Shown: positions 10,219-22,569 of the stretch, piece after piece
Layout of the letters: each line of letters starts with the position of its first letter
Position numbering within the stretch: the stretch's first letter is position 1
Assembly: GCA_037954665.1 (NCBI GenBank)
Contig: JBBMOL010000066.1
Location: forward strand, 3,286,001-3,350,000
Length of the DNA: 64,000 bases
DNA from: Laguncularia racemosa
Taxonomy: Eukaryota > Streptophyta > Magnoliopsida > Myrtales > Combretaceae
Direction: 5' to 3'
Program-made: the position numbers and the translations under genes
Notes under the pieces: model-generated
Seen by the model: only the letters and a program-made list of their open reading frames with translations
The model's database searches: none
Told to the model about the DNA's origin: nothing

Positions 10219-13200
10219 TCATCTCCTCTTAACTAAACCAAATATGCTAGCTGAAGAGCTCTCCACCAGCACCGACTCTTTTTTAGCTAGCGCAAAATCC
10301 ATGACATTAGCCCGTATCATGTTATCGATTTTGCATTGAGAATCAGATATGCCGGAACTCAGATCTTGATCACCATTTCCCTTCCACAAAGCTTGGCCAG
10401 TTGCATCTAAGGCTTCTTCTCGATTTTCTCTGAAGCAGATCAAATCCTTCAGCTCGGCAAAATATTGATTAGATTTTCCAGTATCATTAATACTCTCATA
10501 ATCAGAATCAAGCAAGGATATTGTTTCGTTGTGCAAAACCTGAGAGTCTACTTTGCTAGCTCTAAATGTAAACATTAAAGATATATGAGACAGGCACATT
10601 AGAACAAGCTTTCTCAAAAGAGTGGAAACCCTGAAGTTAGCAACTGCGCTTCTGATGTCGCAGCAATGTATCTGAACTTGCTTCGCCAGATTGGTTTGGC
10701 AGTGCCTCAATGTCCCGCTGAAAAAGGAAAGGAGTGGTCTGGAGCCCTCCTGTCTACATAGGTAGTGTATATTGTTGTAAGCCAATAATATTGAGAAATG
10801 GTGACAAATGCATTGAAATCCAAGAGGCACTCACAGTAGGGAAGATGTAGGGACGAAGTACAATCCCCAAAACTAAGCCAAGTAGACATGAGATTACCAA
10901 TCCCACCGCCCACATTGAAACTGCTCCAAGCGCTGAAAGACATGATAGGCCCCATATATTCTTAGGAAAGAGATAAGGGAGAAAATCACATAGAAAGAGA
11001 TGGCTTGAACAATAAACATATACAAACACTTTTTCTCTCCTCATGCATATGCGGGATATATAACACCAAAACTCCAAATTAATGATCTGAGAGCAGTGTA
11101 GCGGTGAACCCAGAGACTTACCAGATGGGGAACTTTCATGGCAGTCCTCTGGTCTCAGAGTAAGCTGCCGAACCAATTGGTTTCCATGATCCGAGATAAG
11201 CAATGCACACTCGCCAGGAAGAAAGACCAGCTCAAAATCAGCCGAGAATGATGCATTCTGTGCTGGACCATCCCGACGGCCTGTCTTTTCAGAGTGTCCT
11301 CCAGCAATAGTTGTCACACCTAGATCAATTACGTCAGGAAGGAAAAAAAGAAAAAAACCATCATTTAATCAGTTAACTTTATCTCTCTCACAGCTTTGAG
11401 TGTTGAACAACAACATCCTAGCATTTCTATCATGAAGCTAATATGACAGATGGAAGCTTAGGATTCAGAGTTTCATCAAAGCCCTACTTTTTGACATGCA
11501 TGTAACCTTCTGGTTTGAAGCAAAATAGAATTGCAGTTTGTCACTTTTCTATATGAAGATCCACTTTGCTTCAAATTTTGAGTTAACTGGCAGCACATGA
11601 GACAAACTGGAGGATGCCTAATTATAAATCCTCTTATCTATATCCAAGCAACATTTTCTAAGACCTTTGAAACTCATTTGTAAGACATTACTCGATTCTT
11701 GTAAGGAAAAATGGACATCAGACGAAACTGCAGAAACAGAAGGTACAGAGCAAAATTACTTGAACAGAAAGCACTGATTCTATAATCTATTGAAGTAACT
11801 TGAGACCTGAACTAGAAATTTTTCGAATCACGTGATTCATCCTATCAGCAACATAAATATTCCCCTTGAGATCAACCGCAAAGTTCCTTGGCATATTGAA
11901 CCGAGCAGAACTGGGATCACCATCTGAATAACCCACTTCACCATCTCCCACTCCAGCCACTTTCTTCACCACAATCTCTGTGCAACATTCACATATCAAA
12001 GTTAAAAGACAAAGAAAAAAGGGGGAAAAAATTATACATATTAGTACATGCATTTCTTTATTTGTGACAGTCCAGAAAGATTAACAAATGTATTTTACCC
12101 AGACAACAAAACGGCAGCTCCATGGATACTGTTCTAGCATTGGCCTGTTGTTTTTTCAAAAATTACATTTCTCGATCATAAATTAAGAAACATCATTATT
12201 ATCAATTCAATGGCAAGTATATATGGAACACTTAATTTTTCAGCAAATTCGGGCTATGTAGTGTAGATTTCATATTACATTTATTATTGGCATAAATTGA
12301 TAAAAAGATCCAACAGTGGCACTAAAATAAAAAGAAGGAAAAATCTTCTTCAGTGTTTCCAATAGAACATTTTTATACGCATACTTTCCAGTTTCCATTA
12401 CCCAACAAAACTCAACCGGTCTGCACCTCTAAAGAAAATGATAAATATATCTCCGAAATGGGAATTTGTTCCTTTTTAAAAATTTTATTATCTAATGCCC
12501 ATGTATTCTCTATATACAAATAAAATTTCACAAATTCTAATAGCATCCGGTTAATGAGTGTTTGTGATGAGGACATGGAAGGAAGCGAGTCTAAGGAATG
12601 TAGTAAGGATGAATTACAAGGCCTTGGAGGTACAATGACAAGGGCAAGATCTAAGAAGGTTAAAGAGATTCTTAATAAATTTGTGGCGACTTTATTGGAA
12701 GCATGTCTAAGTCATGAAGAATTGCAGCTCAAGATAGTAAATTGCTTAATGCAAATTGAAGGAAAAGAGGTTTGAGGGGTGTATTCAATTTCCAGCCCTT
12801 TTTTTGATTAAGGCCTAATTTAGCTGGTCTTAGTTTTTCTTTTAGTATGTGATAAAATGAGTTGAACATGGATGGAATTAGCAAAGTGATTTTAGGCCTT
12901 ATTATAATGGACTTAGGTTAGGCTAGGTCTAAGCAAACTTGTAAGGTGTTATCCATTATAAAAGGCAAAACTTAACTTTTGAGGAGGAATTCAGACTATA
13001 TTTTTTTTGGAAGTGAGTCTTGCTCTCTCTTGATTCTTCATAGAATCTCTGAACTTATCAAGGGTGCTCATCCTTGTGGCGTTATCAGGTTTATCAATCT
13101 TTTGATTGTGGTGTCTCGTTCTTTCTTTTCTGTTCTAAGGATTCGCATCTAATTTTTTTTTAATTATTTTTTTTATTTTTTAGCTCAAGGACGTCCATTA

Positions 13201-14166
13201 AACCTCGTCTATAGCTTAAGATATACGAATTATATTTCGGTGATTCTTGTGCCTAAATTGTGTTTGAGAACATGAGTTTTCTTCTCGTTCTTTAATCGTC
13301 CAATTCCGATACTTGCAGCAAGAGATACAGGATTGTGTTAATTTTGTGCTAAAATCTATATCTTCCAACCTTGTAGATCCTTCTTGCGTGATTCATAGAG
13401 TTTGCAATCATATCAGTTCGGGAACATATTAAGTTTATTAATAAGCAAAATGGGTAGCTTACAATATCCATTACACATTTAAAGAAAAACGGTACACAAA
13501 AAAATTTTCTTTTTCCAGCTGTTATCAAATACCACCATTAAAAGTTGCATCTTTTCGTATTAAGCAGCTCCTTGTACCCTGTGGTATGAACATGAGTCGA
13601 GATATACTGCATTCAAACAGTTGTAATATATATAATAGTTGACTTAAAAAAAAAAAAATACAAACACTAGAACCCAGGCAATTGTTATTAAATCAATTTG
13701 GGCAAACGCAACCCAGATAGCCAAAAAAAAATAAAAAATTGTTTACTGTCACTGCATTCAAGCACTGGACCCAGTGTTCTTTATAGACGACAGCATATAA
13801 TCAGAGAGAATTTTATTTAAAAAAAAAAAGGTTGTACCTTGGCTATGAGAAGTGGGAAAGGATAGAGTGTAGAATACACTAGCAGAGGAGTCAAGTACGA
13901 TCAAATCAGACGATCCGAATTTGGGCAGCAGGGAGCGTGGGTTGATGTTGAATTTATGGCCATCCATCACTGTGGTCACCACGTATCCATCTTCTAGTAA
14001 CACGTTTTGGGCTGCTCCTGTATTATTGTTAAGTTTAAAAACAAAAGTCAGCATAGATAAACCACAGTGCTGTAGAGTTAAGAGGAAACGGGTTTGAAAG
14101 ATTACCGTTAGTTGAGTACAGTAAGAGGACGAAGAGGGAAGACAAGAGGGATTCTGAAGAAGTCAT
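10219..14166 (-). CDS. NHL-repeat domain membrane protein, complete gene, six exons
   Basis: Exons on the - strand are 14166-14106, 14017-13838, 11977-11807, 11319-11122, 10932-10835 and 10749-10219 (join), all with GT-AG introns of 88, 1860, 487, 189 and 85 bp. The product is 412 codons ending FGLVKRR. Residues 1-20 (MTSSESLLSSLFVLLLYSTN) look like a signal peptide. An NHL unit spans about 82-145, with YSDGD, SARFN, IYVADRMNHVIRKI and then VTTIAGG. A hydrophobic segment at about 204-236 is likely a transmembrane helix, followed by a long cytosol-type tail. The last exon start was chosen because it is the only acceptor keeping the family-like frame (EGSRPLL...TLRHCQ) after exon 5. The layout resembles plant NHL-domain proteins (Arabidopsis At3g14860-like, from memory). 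Function is unknown beyond a predicted propeller. It is convergent to the paralogue at 655-2091. Confidence 0.85.
11978..13837 (-). other. Large intron 2 of the NHL gene, with retroelement remnant
   Basis: The intron is far longer than its siblings. In it, on the + strand, 12554-12775 reads a short frame with GTMTRARSKKVKEILNKF, like the GPMTRARAKK tail that ends many plant retrotransposon polyproteins. LTR-like DNA follows to about 13400, ending in a degraded CATATCAGTTCGGGAAC that may be an old tRNA-Met primer site. This is probably a retroelement fragment inserted in the intron; the splice sites around it are intact. Confidence 0.5.
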
Positions 14167-14350
14167 CTTGTTGATGGGTGAATTGCGAAGTGAAAATGAT
14201 GATGATCACTGCGCCGCACTGCACTTTATCAGTGAAGTGAAGGGTTTGTGGGTTTCTCTCTCTCCCTCTCTTTTTATTCTTATTATTATCTTTTCCTCGT
14301 TACTTTATGTTGTGCTTCCTTTACTGTTTTTTATGCCCAGACCAAAATGA
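14167..14350 (-). promoter_or_regulatory. 5' leader/proximal promoter of the complete NHL gene
   Basis: The gene's start codon is at 14166 on -. Upstream, 14250-14280 is a TC/CT-rich tract (GA-rich on the - strand), common in plant 5' leaders. I see no clear TATA box. Confidence 0.35.
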
Positions 14351-15797
14351 CTTGCGATGGAGGGTTTTGTTGGTGACTCGATCTTTGTTTTCCTTTTTAT
14401 TTTTATTTTTCGTGTCATTTTCAAAATTCTCTCTTCCACCATTTTCTTTACAGAAAATTACAAAAAACTAATGTTTACTTAATTTTTTTTTTTTTTGTAA
14501 ATTTGTGATATGACTTGTGTGTTTATCATTATTCATTAACATATTTCTTAACTATCATTAACAAATATGTTAAAAAAAATAATGTCTTCATTAAAAAAAA
14601 TACTGATTATGTTGTTAAAAGTTATTTATTTTAATATGAGATTTTACCCATAAAAAATCTACAAAGAGTTTTGTGTCACTTTTCTTATAATTAAAAAAAT
14701 TATTTATTTTAAAACTCAATTCAATCATTTTGTAAATTTAAATTCTAGTGATTTGACGATAAATATTAGAGTAAATAAACTACCCTAGAAATAAAATAAA
14801 AGAGGAGTAAGAAGATCATTTCATTTCTTTAATCAAAGGCCTTAAGTATTATGCTCTATAAGACTTCTCAAAATACACCTCAAAACTCTAAAGGGTTTTT
14901 ATTCTATTTTGTTTCTATAGGACTTTTTAAAACTCATTAATGACTCGATCTATCATGCTACAAATTATTATTATTTTTTAAAATTAAAGATGAGAGTAAA
15001 GAGTAAAGATAAGAGAGAGAGAGAAAAGCAAGGATAAGTTTTTTTTTTTTTTCAAAATATGATATTTTCTTGATTATTATTTTTATTTACTTATGTATAG
15101 TATATAATGTACAATAATATGTAGACTTTAAATACATATATTAATTATTTTTTAATCAGGCTTGAGTTCCCATCAAACTTTTTTCTAAGTTCTAAAACCT
15201 AACTCAAAACTTTATAAGGTTTTAAAATCACTCTTAAAACCCTATAGAGCCATACTTATAAGGTTTTTATCAAGCCAAGCAGATCGAATATCCTATAATA
15301 ATCCATTTAGTGACATCTCTATTTGTGTCATGTCTCAAAATCACATGATGTGAGTAGTTGTTGTGTATTCCCATTTATAACAAGAACATACAAAGACTAT
15401 GAAAACCAATTGCTAAATTTACAAGATATATCTTAAAATTTATTCTTCCAAACTCTCAAGGACAAATGTCATTTGTAGATGTTTATCATCCACAACTATT
15501 CGATAAAATGAAATATTATCCTACTTCCATTGTTAATAGTCTCAAATTATTACTAAAGAAAATCAATAAATCTTTAAACCTAAATAAAATTTTTACTTTT
15601 TATAGTAATCATAGACACTACTGTTAATCTCACTCTCATAGTAGAGGTTACAGTCAAAGTAGTCATGAGAATCAATATCTTGTATATAGTCATCACATAT
15701 ATACAAGTTTCTATCATGGGTGAATAGAGAAGGCCTAATATAGAAATTATTGCATACAAACTATAAAGAGATAAAATTGTTATATTAAATATTAAAC
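14351..15797. other. AT-rich intergenic DNA, no gene seen
   Basis: Homopolymer runs and short inverted repeats (for example TTAACATATTT near 14540 and AAATATGTTAA near 14562) suggest old MITE debris. No coding sequence or RNA gene is supported. Confidence 0.5.
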
Positions 15798-16456
15798 TAA
15801 GTCCACTATTTATTTAGATTTGACTCCTTAAGCTAAGTGGTAAAGCTTAAGGAGTCCGATCTATATTTGCAATGACTCAAAGAGTATTGGCTTATGGGAG
15901 TAGAATAAGGATTGTTAGACTGATTTATTTGCCTGTAACATTTCTCAAGCCGACTCATGTACTCATGAGAAAGGCCACCAACCTTAAGCCCATAGCAAGC
16001 TTATCAAAATAACCTTAAAATAAGCATATTTTATCCTCTGTCAATCACTAAGGTGGTTCAATAAATGTCATTAGGCTCAAAAGTTTATAAGTACTTAATC
16101 ATTTCTTTTCATTTGACAGAACTCTAGAGATTAAAGATACAATGTTTCATTCTATATTCTCTACTCTTAATGATCAAACGAATAGTTCATGTAATGAACA
16201 ATCTCAATTGCTCAAGGTGCAAGATTGATGCCCAAAATTCCTTAGGCTCTCTTTGTCATTTGTGCATTAGAGATACCGAAATTGTCTATTCCTTATCCTT
16301 ATCATTCTCCCCTAATCATCCTTGTTCCTCCTCCTTGCTAGTCTCTCTTAGTCATCTCAGTATGCACTATCTTCACGTCACTTATCCAAAGCCACATGTA
16401 ATGTGAGATTCACATAATACTCATGCGACCAATCTAATTAGAACCCATCATCTACA
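15798..16456 (+). mobile_element. Degraded solo LTR related to the host gypsy element
   Basis: From about 15890 to 16456 this aligns with the 5' LTR of the host element (24043-24635). Shared landmarks are the leader text near GATTGTTAGACTG, the AAGCTTAT block, TATAAGTACTTAATCATTTC, GATGCCCAAAATTCC and the end CCATCATCTACA. The 5-mer TAAAC occurs on both sides (15793-15797 and 16457-16461), consistent with a target-site duplication. The start would be TA rather than TG, so the left edge is less certain. There is no internal region. Confidence 0.65.
15822..15856. repeat. Perfect 13-bp stem hairpin
   Basis: GACTCCTTAAGCT and its exact reverse complement AGCTTAAGGAGTC enclose a 9-base loop, near the 5' edge of the degraded solo LTR. 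The role is unknown. Confidence 0.8.
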
Positions 16457-16461
16457 TAAAC

Positions 16462-19400
16462 ACATTCACATGTCCATGGACACATGTTCAGTATAGAATA
16501 CATAATATCTAGGAAATTTAATAAATATTTATAATTTTATAAATAATGGTAAAATGGATATTTCATGAAGGATATAAGGTAAAGCTGTAAATTTTACCCA
16601 TTCAAAATCTTTATACATTTTCCTTGTCTTTCTTCTTTCCTTTCCTTGCTCTTTATGTTCTCTTTGTTCCAACAGTCCTAACTCTTACTCTTGCAAGAAC
16701 AACCAAAATTGAAGGTAAGCAAGTCACTATTGAGATTCTTTACACTTTCTCAATCAATGAGATGTATAACATAAAATTTAGATGTACAAACTGAGTATTC
16801 TCACAGTCTCGAAGAAGAAGAGTAGTAGGGATTCATTTAGTGAGAATTTGATTTCATAAGTATCTCTAATGTGTATTTTTTTAGTGATTATAAGATTTTA
16901 TTAGTGTCACATTTGGTTGGAAAATGTAAAATCTACACTTAAATAGAGTTATTTACAATTAGAAAACATGAAATTGGTTGAGAGGAAGGAGTTTTTGCGA
17001 GTATGAGAGATTTTTGGAGGTACATGGGATCAACGTGGTCGTGTTGGTGCCTGCATTCTTCATATACACTGCCAAATGTGATGTACACAACCATGAAAGA
17101 GAGAAATGAGTCTGGGTCGTGAGGTACATGGGGAGAAATATAGTTGTGTTTCTCACCAGTGTTGACCAACATGTTTTTCTAAAGAGAAATATAGAAAGAA
17201 ACATGCTCGTGTTTCCTCTCATGTTGTTTTCATCTTTTGTAAAAGTATTGTTTTTCACAAATTTCTGTTTTCCAACGTTTTCCGATTAACAAAATAGCTA
17301 AAATTATATTAGTTTATCTTATTAAAGCCTTAAATATGTATTGGCTGTGATGTTTAATTAGGATCGAAGTTTAAGAGAAATTAAGATTGTGAAGGAATTG
17401 TAACATTAGGTAAGTGTATACTATGCTTGTTAAGCTAGGATTAAAATGGATTTAAAATATATCCAACTTGCAAATGTTTGTTGATTATGTTTGGCTAAGC
17501 TCAAGGGACTAGGAGTATTGGTGATCTTAGGGTAGCATTCTAATGATCAATGTGTGACATTATCCTAAGTGGAGTCATGCATCAAAATGATTTAGGTAGA
17601 TTTGGGTGATTTATGGTATCTTAAACATTAGGGAGTATCTATCGTTGTATTTATATATTTACTATATGTTTGTACTTGGTGTTATGAGTAACCTCTAGTC
17701 TTAGGATGCCAAGACCGTGTTATATGTTGGACTTAAATACAATGTAACTAATATATTATTGTGAATGTGACTTTGGTATATTGTACTAAGCTTTAGCTTA
17801 TCCCATGTGGGAAAACTTTTTCAGTTGCAAGTAATTATCACTAGTTAGATACTCATAATGATTTTGGATCTAAGTTGTACTATGATTTAGGTGACGATGT
17901 GAATTATGTGTATTTTGGGGACTAGGTGTAGAGTGTGGTACTTGTTTGTAAGACCTCTTTATGTACTATTAATCTTTGGTTATGATATTGGTTAGACTTT
18001 CATGGTGTGGTTTTGTGATTTGTTAGTTATGTTGTGCTACAATGTAAACTCCAATTTATTTATGCTCAATATGTTTGGGAGCCATGTAGGACTCCTAAGG
18101 TTTATTTTGTGTATTTGGAGTCTTAATGCTCTTTGAGCCACCCCTCTTATATTTTGTGGAGTTGTATTTAATGTAATGGTGATTTAACATGTAAATTGAG
18201 GAGTTTAGATAGATTGAAAAGCCTTAGCATATTATTAGTTAATAGTGACACATGGTTGGTTATAGCGTTTTGGTTTTCGATGTTTTACAAAATATGCAAC
18301 AATATAATACTAATTAAGTTATAATTTTAAGCTTTAAAAAATAGCATAATCTCAATGCCCTAGGATTTAGAACCGATGACAAACATATATTCATGACACT
18401 ATGTACACATACATATGCTCATACTACATGTGTGTGTATATACATACTAGGTATATATGTATGCATATGTATATATATGTGTGAATATGTCTATATATGT
18501 ATGTGTAAGTGTGTATGTATATATAGTGAGGATCATTTGATCCCATTACCATCATTGTAACTAGTTTTATTAAACTCTTTTCATTACTTAGCCATAGAGT
18601 AACTAGTCTATTGTAATTGTCTATAAAGTGGAATCTGTTTACAGCTTCTCTTAAGAATATCTGACCAATATCATAGCAATTAGCCATATCAACAACCTAA
18701 CCAATTTTATGTGGTGGTATAATGCCTAAATCTACTAGCCATATCATCCTTAAATAACCATCCCCAATGTAGGCTGATAGCATCTAATCCATGACTCATT
18801 TGTTCAAAAATCAACTTTAGCATCAAGCATAAGAAGCAATCATTATTTATTAGTGGCCAAATAATTTTTTATTCATTAAACTAATCCTACATGTATACAC
18901 AACAATCAATAGTAACTAATGTACTTGGTTTCAACTCACCAAACTTGAAATTCTTTTATTTTGATTCACATTATATTAATCATACATGATTTATCAGCTA
19001 ACAACATATAAAATTTGACATTTTTACATCTAAAGTCCCAATTTGACTCAACTTAGTAAAGCAAGGTCCAAAGTAAGTCGACTTGATCACCAATGGAGAA
19101 AATTCAATGGACCTAATGTACAAGTTGGTTAATTGGTTTTGCTTTGCTATAACTTAGTTAACCTAGTCTCTAATTTGATCAACCAAGTCTTTGTTTCTCC
19201 TTACTTGGTCGACTTAAAACCTTTCTGCTCAACATGATTCTATATTTAGTTGACTTAATTTACTTCTATTGATAAATTTCACTTATTTTTCCAACTTTTC
19301 ATCCTTTTTACTTAAGATTTCATTATAGTTTATTTGTGTTAATAATCTAACCCCGAAATCCTTTTTTTAAATTTGTTTTAAGCCTAAAATCATTAAATTT

Positions 19401-21340
19401 TATCTTTAATTTTCAATTTAATCATTATTCTGAAAATCAGTTATTCATGTTTACATAATTTCGCTTTATCTCCGTTACTTTTTTTTAATTAAAATTATAA
19501 ACCTTCAATCCATGTTACTTTCAATATCCTTAATCAAATTCTTAGTTTATGGTTCTATTCTTCTCCAATTATACATTATCATGTACAAATGAATTGATAA
19601 AACATAAGGATAGCATCAATTCAAGAGATCTAGTCCATCAAGTGAGAAAGAAACTAGGAACAAGAAGAAACTACTTATTCAAATTACAAAGTAGAAAAAG
19701 AATGATGAAGAGCCTCCAAGAAGGACTTCGATCAAACATCCATTCACATAAAGTGGATTTCATCTAAATCTCCCCAAGTTATTCAAATAAAGTTCTAGCT
19801 ATTCAAGATGAAATTAGCTATTGTTAAACTTCGTTCAAAGTAGATGCTTTCTAATTGTTTTTATTTATTTCTTTAATTATTTACTATTTCCTCCCTAATG
19901 TCTTGCGCTAGGATTTAGTCTTTGTTTAGTTGTATTATGAACAACAAAGTCTTTGAATTATTATGAAATTGAAAGCCTAGAAGAGACTTTCCCTTTAACC
20001 TTGTTCTTATAATCTTTTCTAGATTGTGGTAAGCAGCAGTTACATATGTCATATTGGTTTCTATTAATATTCAATTAATATTAAGATTGTGAGTATTATC
20101 AACATGAGAGATAATCACAGTTATATTTAGGATTCATTGTGTCGTTTATACCTAAAGTTGCCTATATCTCTTTAGTTTATCTATTTCACAAATATACAAA
20201 ACACCAAAAATATTAGATTTTCCCTTTCAAACACTCTTTGTTGGGATACAAAGGTGAGGTGAGAGAAGTTTTACATAGGAAAACATGGATTAAGTGAAGG
20301 ATTTATAAGAGGGAAAATCCATTAATTTAACACAAGGTTTTGGAATGGATATAGTGTTAAGCCTATAAATCTACTCCTCCATAGACCTATTTGTAGGTTT
20401 TTCCCCCATCATCGAAGGCTCTCCCTCCTTAATAAGTGATATTAAAACCAATGGTTTGGCCCATAATGTAAGGTGAGCAAGCGAGTAGTAAGTTGCTCAT
20501 GAGGCATGTGTAATTGAGTTAATTGATGAGCTCTTGATAAGTCTGCAAGAGGTTTCCTCTCTAAAAAGAGTAAAGATAAGATGGAAATATGAGTAATAAT
20601 TAAGTACAATAATAAATAATAAATCATTAAACCAAGAAAAACATGAACTAAATAAGAAAAATAAAACCAAGGTGGATCGGGATTAAGTTGGTCTGTTACT
20701 TAGTCGGAGCTATAGAAGGGCTAGTGGAATCTTATAAGATACAAATGATTAAGTCCCTTAGGTTAATCGACCATGATCCTTGGTGAATTTATTAAGACTA
20801 CTAATATCAACAAAAAAGAAGCTCTATCCTTAATTAATTATTACTTTATATTTCTTTTATAGGTTCTTACTATCAAAATGGAATAAAGAATGGCAAGTAT
20901 GTCTTAATAAGTGTAGTTATTATCTTTATTTGATGGCTACCTATATAGTTAGTTTCATTAGTATTTAATCCACATCTTTTTTGTCAATTGTTATTTGTTT
21001 GCACTTATTACCACCTTATAATGCTATTTATATCATGTTTTTACTATGTAAAAACCCGTAGTCTCTATACAATATGTCTTTATAGATAACATGGTGCAAG
21101 AGAACTAAAAAGGCTAAATATCCAAGATCATGGAGTTTGAAGGACTAAATTTAAAGAATTTGAAGAAATTGGGACTTCATTCAAGTGTCTTATGGTAAGA
21201 CATTTGAATTAAATCTTGACAAAAGGATCAATTTTGAAGAAGTCTTTCTTCAAATACACCAAGACCTTATTTAGATGAAATGCTCCAATATGTCCAATAA
21301 CTAACTTCATTAGAAGTCTAGTCCCCCTCCCCTACTTTAT
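16462..21340. other. Long gene-free AT-rich region
   Basis: No reading frame with family resemblance is seen on either strand. An imperfect TATG/TGTA-rich microsatellite lies at about 18390-18530. Around 20240-20540 a stretch beginning GTTGGGATACAAAGGTGAGG looks like a retrotransposon LTR start, but I found no partner. The rest is probably ancient, unrecognisable transposon DNA. Confidence 0.5.
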
Positions 21341-21765
21341 TGGTTTGTTTGGATTGGTGGATATTAAAGAAAATAGAAAGAAATAGGTGGAAATGGAAAG
21401 AAATAGTGTATTCAGTAAATTATGTATAGAATGGGAATGTTTAGAAATAGAAGGAAATAAATGGAAAGTTTTCCACTTGAAGCTTTATTTCTTTATTCCC
21501 AATTTTAAAGAGAAATGGTTGGAAATAAGAAGACAATTACAAAATTATCTCTCATAATTTTCATCAAAATAATACAAGAGTAATTTTGTCATGTAATAAC
21601 TCCATTTCTTTCCATCTATTTTTTTTTGTAAAGGCAACTAAACAAAAGAAATAGAAACATTTCCATTTCCTTTATTTTCCTTCCTATATTCCTAATACAA
21701 CCATTTGCACTCATTTCTTTCCCTTTCTACCTATTTCACTTTCTCAAAGTATTGCCAAACATACC
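21341..21765. mobile_element. MITE of about 425 bp
   Basis: The left end TGGTTTGTTTGG and right end GCCAAACATACCA are inverted repeats. The similarity continues inward for about 60 bp as GAAATAGGTGGAAATGG-like and its complement CCCTTTCTACCTATTTC. TAT flanks both sides, which is too short to be decisive. There is no coding capacity. hAT or PIF/Harbinger affiliation cannot be settled by eye. Confidence 0.65.
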
Positions 21766-22222
21766 ATATGTGTTTTGTTTGACTTCATTAGAACACCAAC
21801 GTTTAGGGAATTTAATGAAGTTTAGATTCCTTACAAAACTAAAATGCTCTTGTAAAACACTAGCCATCAAAACTTCTAAACTCTTTTTTTAAGGTGTAGC
21901 TTATATAAGGGGATTTATATCTTATTTTTTGCTTTTAGTAAATTAAAGATGCTTATTCTTTATTTACCTTAATCTTACTTGTGTTTTCTCTATTTAAAAA
22001 TAATTTGAGATTTTGAGAAATAGAAAGTTTAATGTATTTATGTTATGTTTCTTGTTGTTTTTGCTTAATACTATGTAGTTAAACTAGTTTGGTTCATGAT
22101 GTTGTTAAAGCTTAATTTTAATTATTGATAAATAAATTATAAGTAAATGAATTTGTATAGGTTTTTGGCAAATTTTATTTCAAATGCTCTACTCTAGAGT
22201 ACCTACACTAAGGTTAGATTAA

Positions 22223-22560
22223 GGGAAAATTACAAGCGAGGGGATCAACGTTTGGCATCAAGTTCAAATAAGATATTTAACTTTTAAATGGTTAAAATAA
22301 ATTATCAATGTTATATTAAATTATTAAAATAGATGATCAATTTTTCAAATGATTAAAATAGGAGATTAACATTTTATTAAGTGGTTCAAATAAAGGATTT
22401 GTTATTGTTCTATAAATATGCTCAATGATTTAAAAAGAGAATCTATTACTATATGTAATGGAGTCATAATGAGATCCTTTATTTGAATTATTTAGTATAA
22501 CATTGATCATTTATTTAAACTTGATCCCAAATGTTGATTCCCTTGCTTATAATATTTCTA
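22223..22560. mobile_element. Mutator-type MITE with perfect 9-bp duplication
   Basis: TTAGATTAA flanks the element at 22214-22222 and 22561-22569. The ends GGGAAAATTACAAGCGAGGG and the inverse CCCTTGCTTATAATATTTCT form an inverted repeat, extending inward about 48 bp through ATCAACGTTTGGCATCAAGTT. The element is 338 bp, non-coding and AT-rich. A 9-bp duplication with long terminal repeats is the mark of Mutator-like MITEs. Confidence 0.85.
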
Positions 22561-22569
22561 TTAGATTAA

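Noticed and set aside
14454..14700. Possible further MITE
   Set aside because: The ends are only loosely inverted, and no convincing duplication could be found.
18424..18687. Minus-strand open frame rich in Tyr and Ile
   Set aside because: It is a translation of the TATG/TGTA microsatellite.
19549..19767. A 72-codon open frame in the intergenic region
   Set aside because: There is no recognisable domain, splice context or repeat; the composition is that of the AT-rich surroundings.
20240..20540. LTR-like start GTTGGGATACAAAGG
   Set aside because: There is no partner copy, primer site or duplication in the window, so it is mentioned only in the region description.
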